DNA of 64,000 nt, from contig CANLEH010000001.1 of NCBI GenBank assembly GCA_947489665.1, forward strand, positions 902,501-966,500, given 5' to 3'. A program made the position numbers and the translations under genes. Position 1 is the stretch's first letter; each line of letters starts with the position of its first letter. Shown here in pieces: positions 1 to 7,026 of this stretch. Below the pieces are notes generated by a model that saw only the letters and a list, made by a program, of their open reading frames with translations, ran no database searches and was not told the DNA's origin. Source of the stretch: an uncultured Roseicyclus sp. (GTDB lineage: Bacteria > Pseudomonadota > Alphaproteobacteria > Rhodobacterales > Rhodobacteraceae).

Positions 1-189
1 GAATGTGAACGGCATCTCGCCCGACGCACTCGGCATTCCGCCGGCCTGCGCCACTTGCCGAGCCAGCCATCCGCCTTGGGTCACAGTCACATGGCCCTTG
101 TAGAAGTCCGACCCATCGACAGAGTGAAACCGCTGCAACGCCTCGGGCAAATCGTCAAAGGCGGAGCCCATGGCCGTTGGGTAAAGCAT
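1..189 (-). CDS. DUF4166 domain protein, 3' end cut by the window edge
   Basis: The first 63 codons of a minus-strand gene that runs off the left edge. Its start ATG at 189-187 overlaps the stop of the upstream DCC gene as TGATG, so the two are translationally coupled. The visible N-terminus contains LPEALQRFHS followed by a glycine-rich GHVTVTQGGW stretch, which I recognise as the start of the DUF4166 family. Those proteins are often encoded beside or fused to DCC or SDR-type proteins. No catalytic role is established for the family. The assignment rests on the N-terminal pattern and the neighbour. Confidence 0.6.
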   Translation of the reverse strand, partial: MLYPTAMGSAFDDLPEALQRFHSVDGSDFYKGHVTVTQGGWLARQVAQAGGMPSASGEMPFTF

Positions 190-653
190 CAGGTCGCCTC
201 GTCGTCTCGGTCAATGAACCGCGCCATCACGTGCGGCTGGGGTATCATGCACGTCTGATAGCGCCCGAAAAGGGCATAGCGGTTCCGCGCGATGCGATTG
301 TAGAGGAAGGCTTTCAGCGGGCGCGGCAGGAAACCCACGATCGAGAGTGCTTTCCACGGCCAGCCGACGGCGCGCATGGCGGCCGCGAAACTGTCGAGAT
401 GGGTGGATATCACGCCGTCGACGAAGATCAGGTTGGTTTCGAAGTCATCTGTCGGGAGATCGAGCGCGGCGTAAAGCGCGTGACCAAGAGGCGATTGAGC
501 GTGGGCGAAGTGGAAGCGTTCGGCGCGGTCGACGCGGGTGATGAAGCGGAAGAAGCCGGAACACAGGACGCATTCGCCGTCGAAGACGATCAGGTCGCGG
601 CCCGCGAGGCGGGTTTGCAGCGCTTGCGGAAGGTTGGCGACGCGGGCGTTCAG
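189..653 (-). CDS. DCC-family thiol-disulfide oxidoreductase-like protein (DUF393), start codon uncertain
   Basis: The frame carries LIVFDGECVLCSGF, the diagnostic DxxCxxC (DCC) motif of the DUF393/YuxK family. A hydrophobic helix and a basic C-terminus follow. The family is predicted to do thiol-disulfide chemistry; the substrate is unknown. The frame is closed upstream by TGA at 668-666, and no ATG, GTG or TTG lies between that stop and the DCC motif. The best start is CTG at 653-651, which overlaps the hlyU-like stop as CTGA and gives 154 residues. CTG at 620-618 is the alternative. An ATG at 413 would delete the DCC motif. Downstream it overlaps the DUF4166 gene (TGATG). Confidence 0.7.
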   Translation of the reverse strand: MNARVANLPQALQTRLAGRDLIVFDGECVLCSGFFRFITRVDRAERFHFAHAQSPLGHALYAALDLPTDDFETNLIFVDGVISTHLDSFAAAMRAVGWPWKALSIVGFLPRPLKAFLYNRIARNRYALFGRYQTCMIPQPHVMARFIDRDDEAT

Positions 654-928
654 CGGAAGATCGCCTCACCCTGTTCGTCGATCAGGCGCTTGGCCTTGAG
701 GGTCGAGGAGGTGACGGCCTCGTCCCGGCTTTGGCACTGGTCTGCGCGGATCATGGTGTGGGTCTTGGTCTCTCCGTCGATCTCTTTCTCGATCACGGCG
801 CAGATGCGGTGGCCACCGCCATCGGCCTGCGGCTGGGGGGTGATGCGGAAGCCTTCGTATTCTTCGGCCGGGGCTGAGGACTTGGCACCGCCACCGCTGC
901 CGCCGAAGAGTTTGGAGAGGAAGGACAT
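650..928 (-). CDS. HlyU-family protein
   Basis: A 92-residue protein beginning MSFLSKLFGG, with a Gly-rich linker and a central YEGFRITPQPQ segment typical of the HlyU family (named after a Vibrio haemolysin regulator). Family members in alphaproteobacteria are small cytoplasmic proteins of unclear function. I start it at 928, not at the in-frame ATG eight codons upstream, because GGGAG lies at good spacing before 928 and homologues start with MSFLSKLF. It is first in a coupled string with the DCC and DUF4166 genes. Regulatory activity is inferred from the family name only. Confidence 0.8.
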   Translation of the reverse strand: MSFLSKLFGGSGGGAKSSAPAEEYEGFRITPQPQADGGGHRICAVIEKEIDGETKTHTMIRADQCQSRDEAVTSSTLKAKRLIDEQGEAIFR

Positions 929-1092
929 GGGGTGTCTCCCGGGTCGTTTCATGGGTCAGGAGAGAAGGTAGCGCGGTGGGGTGGGGAGGGGAAGGCGGGC
1001 GTTTGCTCAAGGTTGAGCAGGGGGGTTAAATTATTGAAACCATGAGAGAAATGAATTTCGGTTAACCTTTGCCTAACCACGTTTGTGGCGGC

Positions 1093-1455
1093 TCAAGGCT
1101 GAGCGTCCAGCGTGTTGAGGTAGTAGCCCACACAGTCCTGCACCCGGCGGAAGCGATCACCGCCCAGATGGGTGCCGCCGAACCAGCGGGTGACGATGAT
1201 GAGGTGGTTTTGCAGCTCGGCGCGCTCCAGCATCCGCACGATCACCATGCCCGCACCGGCCTCTCCGTCATCGTTCTTGAGCGGGCCATCTTGGGTGAGG
1301 AGCGCCCAGGTGTTGTGGGTGGCCTTGGCGAATTTTTTCTGGCGTTTTAGGGTTTTGAGGAGGGCGAGGGCCTCCGCCTTGTTGGTCGCAGGACCACCGG
1401 AGACGGCGTATTTCGAGCCGCGGTCGGTGAGGATGTTGTCGTGGGTGGTGAGCAT
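1093..1455 (-). CDS. YigZ/IMPACT-family protein (UPF0029), N-terminal domain only
   Basis: A 120-residue protein with the IMPACT core: GSKYAVSGG near residue 13, NDDGEAGAGM near 61 and TRWFGGTHLGGDRF near 88. Full-length YigZ proteins are about 200 residues and carry a second C-terminal domain, which is absent here. The family is implicated in translation-related regulation in eukaryotes; the bacterial role is unsettled. No strong Shine-Dalgarno is visible before the ATG at 1455. The gene stands alone, with a short hairpin-bearing gap (1456-1679) on its upstream side. Confidence 0.85.
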   Translation of the reverse strand: MLTTHDNILTDRGSKYAVSGGPATNKAEALALLKTLKRQKKFAKATHNTWALLTQDGPLKNDDGEAGAGMVIVRMLERAELQNHLIIVTRWFGGTHLGGDRFRRVQDCVGYYLNTLDAQP

Positions 1456-1679
1456 TTGTTTGGTCTACTCGGTGGCATCCCAGCCGCCAAGTGTAGAGCC
1501 CCGCCAGCGTCGGGCCTCGGTGCGGCGATCCGAACGGCTGTTCTTTGGCACTTTATGGTGGCCAAGTTTGCGTGACTTGACGGGCGGAGCGCTTTGCGGT
1601 GGCCAAATCGCCGGGCCGGGGGGAGGCCCGACGATGGCGGGGCGGCTACGCCGCTGTTAACCCGCTGTGGTGCACAAGG

Positions 1680-2363
1680 CTACACTTCTCGCCCGGCTTC
1701 ATCAGGTGGTGCTTCTGCTCCCAATTCGCCTCGTTCGTACCGTTCAATCAACTCGGACATTGGCACGCCATTGAGTTTGAAAACCCAAGGGCTATCCACG
1801 TAACCAGAAGTTGCGTCTCTCGCCAAAGAAACGATCTCTCGCCAATGCTCAACGATAGCCGTGCGTCTGTCGCCCAAAAAATGTTCAGGTCGTGCAAGCC
1901 CTTCGCTTGCCTTGAAGTGATCCAATTCGTGAAATACGCGAAGATAAAGGATTTCGGCAGTTGTCCTCAACGGTCCGAGAAAGGGATACGAGCTAGGCCG
2001 TGTATCGGGGTCGAATTCGTGATGGGCGAAACCACGGTTCCGCATCGCCTCAATGTTTTCCCAAAGCTGCTTTAGGTTTTCAACTGGTTGGTCCTCAAGC
2101 GCCGCTTCAAGCTGTTCCCTGAAAGCGTCGTGCTCGTCTTCGGGCAACAACTTGGACCAATGACTGGGTTCCTTTCGGTTGCCGAAATAGCGCCACCAAT
2201 AGATCACGCTAGAGATCATAAGTGTTCCGCCGTAGACGCGGAAGAAGTTCAGCCGTTCCCGCTCGGCGAGGTCAAGGGCGTCATGCATTGAAAGAAATCG
2301 GAGCAACTCAAGAACGCTATAGGCGACTTCTCGAAGCCGCCTAATCCGATCCTCTATGCTCAC
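1680..2363 (-). CDS. HEPN-like (AbiU2-type) protein coupled to rpoD
   Basis: A 227-residue, largely helical protein. It carries MRNRGFAHH (R108 to H114), matching the R-x4-6-H motif of HEPN ribonucleases, and overall resembles the AbiU2-type HEPN group. The start is GTG at 2363-2361, overlapping the rpoD TGA stop as GTGA, so it should be translated by ribosomes finishing rpoD. HEPN proteins with this motif are often metal-independent RNases or toxins, but the motif also occurs in inactive members. There is no adjacent MNT-type antitoxin gene. Activity and any role in sigma-factor control are inference. Confidence 0.65.
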   Translation of the reverse strand: MSIEDRIRRLREVAYSVLELLRFLSMHDALDLAERERLNFFRVYGGTLMISSVIYWWRYFGNRKEPSHWSKLLPEDEHDAFREQLEAALEDQPVENLKQLWENIEAMRNRGFAHHEFDPDTRPSSYPFLGPLRTTAEILYLRVFHELDHFKASEGLARPEHFLGDRRTAIVEHWREIVSLARDATSGYVDSPWVFKLNGVPMSELIERYERGELGAEAPPDEAGREV

Positions 2364-4363
2364 TGATCCAAGAAGCTCCGCAACTTCCGGCTCCGCGACG
2401 GATGCTTTAGCTTCCGCAGAGCCTTCGCCTCGATCTGCCTGATCCGTTCCCGCGTCACGCTGAACTGCTGACCGACTTCCTCGAGCGTGTGGTCGGTATT
2501 CATCCCGATGCCGAAGCGCATCCGCAGGACGCGCTCCTCACGCGGCGTCAAGCTCGCCAGAACCCGTGTCGTTGTCTCTTTCAGGTTCTCCTGAATGGCC
2601 GAGTCCAAGGGCAGGACCGCATTCTTATCCTCGATGAAATCGCCAAGCTGTGAATCTTCCTCGTCGCCAATCGGCGTCTCCAAGGAAATCGGCTCCTTGG
2701 CGATTTTCATCACCTTGCGGACCTTCTCCAGCGGCATTTGCAGCTTCTCGGCCAATTCTTCCGGCGTCGGCTCGCGGCCGATTTCGTGGAGCATCTGGCG
2801 ACCGGTGCGCACCAGTTTGTTGATCGTCTCGATCATATGGACCGGGATGCGGATCGTGCGGGCTTGGTCGGCGATGGAGCGGGTGATCGCCTGACGGATC
2901 CACCACGTCGCGTAGGTGGAGAATTTGTAGCCACGGCGGTATTCGAACTTATCGACGGCCTTCATCAGGCCGATATTGCCTTCCTGAATGAGGTCGAGGA
3001 ATTGCAGGCCGCGGTTGGTGTATTTCTTGGCAATGGAGATCACGAGGCGCAGGTTGGCTTCGACCATTTCCTTCTTGGCCTGACGCGCTTCCTTCTCGCC
3101 CTTCTGCACCTGGTTCACGATGCGGCGGAATTCGGGGATGTCGAGGCCGACATATTGGCCGACTTGCGCCATGTCGCCGCGCAGCTCTTCGATCTTGTCG
3201 GTGGAACGTTCGAACAAAGCCTGCCAGCCGCGACCGGCCTTGCCCTGCATGCGTTCCATCCAGGTCGGGTCAAGCTCCTGCCCGCGATATTCCTCGATGA
3301 ATTCGCGGCGGTTGATGCGGGCCTGATCGGCGAGCTTCACCATGGCGCTGTCGATGGACATGATGCGGCGATTGATGCCGTAGAGCTGGTCCACCAGCGC
3401 TTCGATACGGTTGTTGTGCAGGTGCAGCTCGTTCACCAGCAGTACGATCTCGGCGCGGAGTTTCTGGTAGTCCGTCTCTTGCTTGGCGGAGAAGCTGCCA
3501 TCTTCGTTCAACGTCGCGGAAATGCGGCTGTCCTGCATTTCAGAAAGCTGGATGTAATCGGCGGCAATGCGGTCGAGCGTGGCGAGGACCTGCGGCTTGA
3601 GCGTGGCCTCCATCGCGGCGAGCGACATGTTGGCCTGATCGTCCTCGTCCTCGTCGTCGTCCTTCTGGATCGGGTTGCCGTCGGCGTCCAGTTCAGGCTC
3701 AGGCTCGGCCTTCGGCTTCGGCGGGGCAGCGCCGGGCGGGGTGGAGCCTGTGGCCGTGGGCGCCACGACAGGCGTGTCGTCGTCATCACCCATCTGGGTG
3801 CCGAAGGTGGCATCAAGGTCGATCACGTCGCGCAGCAGGATGTCTTCGTCGAGAAGTTCGTCGCGCCAGATCGTGATTGCCTGGAAGGTCAGCGGGCTTT
3901 CGCAGAGGCCCGCGATCATCGTGTTGCGGCCGGCTTCGATCCGTTTGGCGATGGCGATTTCGCCTTCGCGGGACAGCAGTTCGACAGAGCCCATCTCACG
4001 CAGATACATGCGGACAGGGTCATCGGTGCGGTCGAGTTTCTCGGTCTCCGTTGCGGCCACGGCCACCTCGCGGGAGCCTGAGGTTTCTACGACCTCGGTG
4101 GACCCTTCGGCCTTCTCTTCGCCTTCCTCGGCTTCCTCATCTTCGATGATGTTGATGCCCATCTCGGACAGCATCGACATCACGTCTTCAATCTGCTCGG
4201 AGCTGACCTGTTCCGGCGGAAGCACAGTGTTGAGCTGATCGTAGGTGATGTAGCCCTTGGTGCGGGCGTCCGCGATCATCTTTTTGACGGCGGTTTGGCT
4301 CATATCGAGGCCAAGTTCCTGATCCTCACCGTCCTGCTTGCGATCGTCGGTGTCTTTGGCCAT
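2360..4363 (-). CDS. rpoD: RNA polymerase primary sigma factor RpoD (sigma-70)
   Basis: A 667-residue vegetative sigma factor that binds core RNA polymerase and recognises -35/-10 promoters. Region 1.1 occupies roughly residues 15-85. It is followed by an acidic non-conserved stretch rich in Glu/Asp, which includes a Pro/Ala-rich linker near 205-230. Region 2 contains [16 protein letters not shown] and the -10-binding [13 protein letters not shown] segment. Region 4 ends with [17 protein letters not shown] and the conserved KLRSFLDQ tail. Length and order fit alphaproteobacterial RpoD. It lies 93 bp downstream of dnaG in the same orientation, the usual macromolecular-synthesis order, and its stop overlaps the GTG of the HEPN-like gene. 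Confidence 0.98.
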   Translation of the reverse strand: MAKDTDDRKQDGEDQELGLDMSQTAVKKMIADARTKGYITYDQLNTVLPPEQVSSEQIEDVMSMLSEMGINIIEDEEAEEGEEKAEGSTEVVETSGSREVAVAATETEKLDRTDDPVRMYLREMGSVELLSREGEIAIAKRIEAGRNTMIAGLCESPLTFQAITIWRDELLDEDILLRDVIDLDATFGTQMGDDDDTPVVAPTATGSTPPGAAPPKPKAEPEPELDADGNPIQKDDDEDEDDQANMSLAAMEATLKPQVLATLDRIAADYIQLSEMQDSRISATLNEDGSFSAKQETDYQKLRAEIVLLVNELHLHNNRIEALVDQLYGINRRIMSIDSAMVKLADQARINRREFIEEYRGQELDPTWMERMQGKAGRGWQALFERSTDKIEELRGDMAQVGQYVGLDIPEFRRIVNQVQKGEKEARQAKKEMVEANLRLVISIAKKYTNRGLQFLDLIQEGNIGLMKAVDKFEYRRGYKFSTYATWWIRQAITRSIADQARTIRIPVHMIETINKLVRTGRQMLHEIGREPTPEELAEKLQMPLEKVRKVMKIAKEPISLETPIGDEEDSQLGDFIEDKNAVLPLDSAIQENLKETTTRVLASLTPREERVLRMRFGIGMNTDHTLEEVGQQFSVTRERIRQIEAKALRKLKHPSRSRKLRSFLDQ

Positions 4364-4456
4364 TGGCGTCTATCCCTTGGGCTTGGGTCGAACAGGGTGA
4401 GTCGAACCCTTGCTTCTGAAAGTAAACCTTAGCGCGAATCAGTGATTCGGAAAGGG

Positions 4457-6400
4457 CTACTTCCTTGATTTCTTGCCTTGTCCTGCGGTTGAGAGCAACC
4501 GGTGGAACTCGGCCCGCGCGTCTGCCGTTTCGCCGAATTGCTCGGCATCGTCTTCCCCCTTTGGACGGAGGGCGGCATGTTTCCCACGGACCGCTTCATT
4601 CAGGCGGTAGGCAAGTGTGGCATCCTCGTCATTCGTGATCTCGCCAAGGTCCTGCGCGGCCTCGGCCATCTCGTCCTCAATCGCGCGGGCGGCGGCTTGT
4701 TTTGCGAACTCCTCGGCCAGGCACTCGGCCGCGCGTATGGGATCGCCGTCGCCGATCAGGAACGGAGTTATCGCCAAATGGGAAAGCGACAGCAGTCTTT
4801 CAAGGGCTGGCGCGCAGGCAGAGGCGTTTATTTCATCGAGCAGCGCGCCCGGGTCGCGGGTGGTAGTGCGGAGGATGAATGTTGCAAGCTCCGCATGGTC
4901 AGCGTTTCGCGGGTTCAGGCGGTCCAGCTGGTCTTCGAAATCGTCGATCAAATCGGGAAAGCGGATGCAGCTGGCCACGATTAGGCCAGTGCGCAGGGTT
5001 TCGCCATTGAGCGCGGTGGCCTTCACGCGGGTGGTGGCAAGTGGGGCCTGCGCTTCGGCAAAGCCACGCCCCTTCCACTGGCCGCGCCCCGGGCCGTTTC
5101 CACGCGGTTTCCAGGCCGGGCGAAACAGCGCGCGGCGCAGGTCTGCGATGGCGTCGCCGTAATGGCGTTTGAGGCTTGGGTCGGTTATGCGGCCAATCGC
5201 TTGGCGCAGGCGCCCATCAAGCGCCGCCTTGCGTTCGGGGCTGTCGAACACCTGCCCCTCGGTCTCACGCCGCCAGAGCAGGTTCACCATCGGCTCCGCC
5301 CTATCGAGCAGCGCCTGCATGGCACTTGCCCCCTGCGCCTTGATCAGATCGTCGGGGTCCATCCCCTCGGGCATCACGACGAAGCGCAGGCCTTTGCCGC
5401 CTTCCAGCATCGGCAGGGCCAGATCAATCAATCGCATCGCCGCGCGTTGGCCCGCCTTGTCGCCATCCAGCGTGATAATCGGCTCGTCGGTGATGCGCCA
5501 CATCAGGCGCAGCTGATCCTCGGTTACGGCCGTTCCGAGCGGAGCCACAGCCGCGCCGAACCCGGCTTTCACAAGCGCGATGACGTCCATGTAGCCCTCG
5601 GCCACGATCAGAGGCGCCCCTTTGCCCGCGGCCTCCCGCGCGGGGCCGTGATGGTAGAGCGACCGGCCCTTGTCAAAGAGCACCGTCTCGGGTGAGTTCA
5701 GGTATTTGGCATTGTCATTGGGGTCCATCGCCCGCCCGCCAAAGCCCACACAGCGCCCACGCGGATCGCGGATGGGGAAGATGATGCGGCCGCGGAACGT
5801 GTCGTAGGGCTTGCCGCCCTTCTGGCTTGGCTTGGCGAGGCCGGTTTCAAGCAGATCTTTGTCCTTGAAGCCCTTGCCAATCAGCGCGTCCCACAGGCCC
5901 TGCCAACTATCGGGCGCAAAGCCGATTTCGAACCGCTCCAGCGTCACCTCGTCCATCCCGCGTCTCTGGAGATATTCCCGCGCCTCGGATGCCGCGCCGG
6001 TCTTGAGTTGCAGGCGGAACCACGACACTGCGGCTTCGGTGACTTTGGCCAGTTCCGTGTTTCGGTCAGCCTTTTCCTGCGCCTTGGGATCACGAGCGGG
6101 CATGGTCATGCCAGCCTCGCGCGCCAACAGCTCCACCGCCTCCATGAAACCCACATTCTCCGTCTCTTGGACGAATTTGAACATGTCGCCTTTGGCGTGG
6201 CAGCCGAAGCAATAGTAATAGCCCTTGCGATCCTCGACATGGAACGAGGCGGTCTTTTCCTGATGGAAGGGGCAGGGCGCCCACATATCGCCCTTGGCCT
6301 GATTGGATTTGCGATTGTCCCAGATCACCTTGCGGCCCACGACCTGCGCGATGGAGGTGCGGTTTCGAAGCTCGTCAAGGAATCCGGGGGGCATGGCCAT
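4457..6400 (-). CDS. dnaG: DNA primase DnaG
   Basis: A 647-residue primase that makes RNA primers at replication forks together with the DnaB helicase. The N-terminal zinc-binding domain shows CPFHQEK (C43, H46) and YCFGCH (C64, C67). The catalytic core includes FRGRIIFPI. The TOPRIM fold has its glutamate at E268 (VAEGYMDV) and LDGDKAG (D312, D314) for metal binding. The C-terminal third, the helicase-interaction domain, is divergent as usual. The Lys-rich C-terminus is ordinary. It is the first gene of the dnaG-rpoD-HEPN string, with 86 bp separating it from the end of soxG. Confidence 0.97.
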   Translation of the reverse strand: MAMPPGFLDELRNRTSIAQVVGRKVIWDNRKSNQAKGDMWAPCPFHQEKTASFHVEDRKGYYYCFGCHAKGDMFKFVQETENVGFMEAVELLAREAGMTMPARDPKAQEKADRNTELAKVTEAAVSWFRLQLKTGAASEAREYLQRRGMDEVTLERFEIGFAPDSWQGLWDALIGKGFKDKDLLETGLAKPSQKGGKPYDTFRGRIIFPIRDPRGRCVGFGGRAMDPNDNAKYLNSPETVLFDKGRSLYHHGPAREAAGKGAPLIVAEGYMDVIALVKAGFGAAVAPLGTAVTEDQLRLMWRITDEPIITLDGDKAGQRAAMRLIDLALPMLEGGKGLRFVVMPEGMDPDDLIKAQGASAMQALLDRAEPMVNLLWRRETEGQVFDSPERKAALDGRLRQAIGRITDPSLKRHYGDAIADLRRALFRPAWKPRGNGPGRGQWKGRGFAEAQAPLATTRVKATALNGETLRTGLIVASCIRFPDLIDDFEDQLDRLNPRNADHAELATFILRTTTRDPGALLDEINASACAPALERLLSLSHLAITPFLIGDGDPIRAAECLAEEFAKQAAARAIEDEMAEAAQDLGEITNDEDATLAYRLNEAVRGKHAALRPKGEDDAEQFGETADARAEFHRLLSTAGQGKKSRK

Positions 6401-6486
6401 GGCGCCAATATCGGGTGGGGGTGCGGCAGTGTCCAGACACTGAGAGGGGTGATTGGTTAACCTGCCGTGGCGGCTGGAAACTTTGT

Positions 6487-7026
6487 CTAACCTGCCATCT
6501 CTGCCCGCGCGGCAACCATCGTCATGGCGCGCTCAACCTCATGAACCAAGGTTGCGGCCATGGAGCGGAAGACCATGACCTCGTAGCGGGTAGGCCCAGT
6601 GCGCAGCAGCACGCAATTCATGTGACCCAGCAAGGTCCGGGCCGCTGCACCAGCCCCGAAGGCCGTGTCCCGCAGATCAATGGGCACAAGGCGCGCCAGC
6701 ACATCTGTGGCCCCCGCGCCTTCAAGGGCGCAGCAGGCCCAAGCGCTGGTCTGATCCACCATCGCCGCCCCGGCGATGGGTTTGAGGGCTGTGCCCAGGA
6801 CCAACGCCTGATCCGGCCCGAACCAGACCAGCCCGTTGGCGTGGGTGTTGGGGGAGGGGAAATCGGCGCCAAGCTGTTTGTCGAGCGCGCGGGAGACTTT
6901 TGCCATCTGCCCTTTTTGGGGCGCGATCCATGTGATCCGGTCCGGTGTCACCTCCGATAGGCGCACATCTCCGGCCTCGATGGGCAGCAGCGCGTCAAAC
7001 GGGGTCTTTGCGGTCAGATTAGCCAC
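6487..7026 (-). CDS. soxG: Sarcosine oxidase gamma subunit
   Basis: A 179-residue subunit of heterotetrameric sarcosine oxidase, which oxidises sarcosine to glycine and transfers the methyl carbon to tetrahydrofolate, releasing hydrogen peroxide. The N-terminus NLTAKTPFDALLP and the later HMNCVLLRTGPTRYEVMVFRS region are typical. I prefer the GTG at 7026, which overlaps the soxA TAA (GTGGCTAA), over the ATG at 7041; both are in frame. It is the last gene of the soxB-ORF-soxD-soxA-soxG string. Confidence 0.9.
   Translation of the reverse strand: MANLTAKTPFDALLPIEAGDVRLSEVTPDRITWIAPQKGQMAKVSRALDKQLGADFPSPNTHANGLVWFGPDQALVLGTALKPIAGAAMVDQTSAWACCALEGAGATDVLARLVPIDLRDTAFGAGAAARTLLGHMNCVLLRTGPTRYEVMVFRSMAATLVHEVERAMTMVAARAEMAG

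Noticed and set aside
2738-4081. Long plus-strand open frame (447 codons) opposite rpoD
   Set aside because: It is the antisense shadow of rpoD in high-GC DNA. rpoD has every sigma-70 motif in frame; the opposite frame has none.
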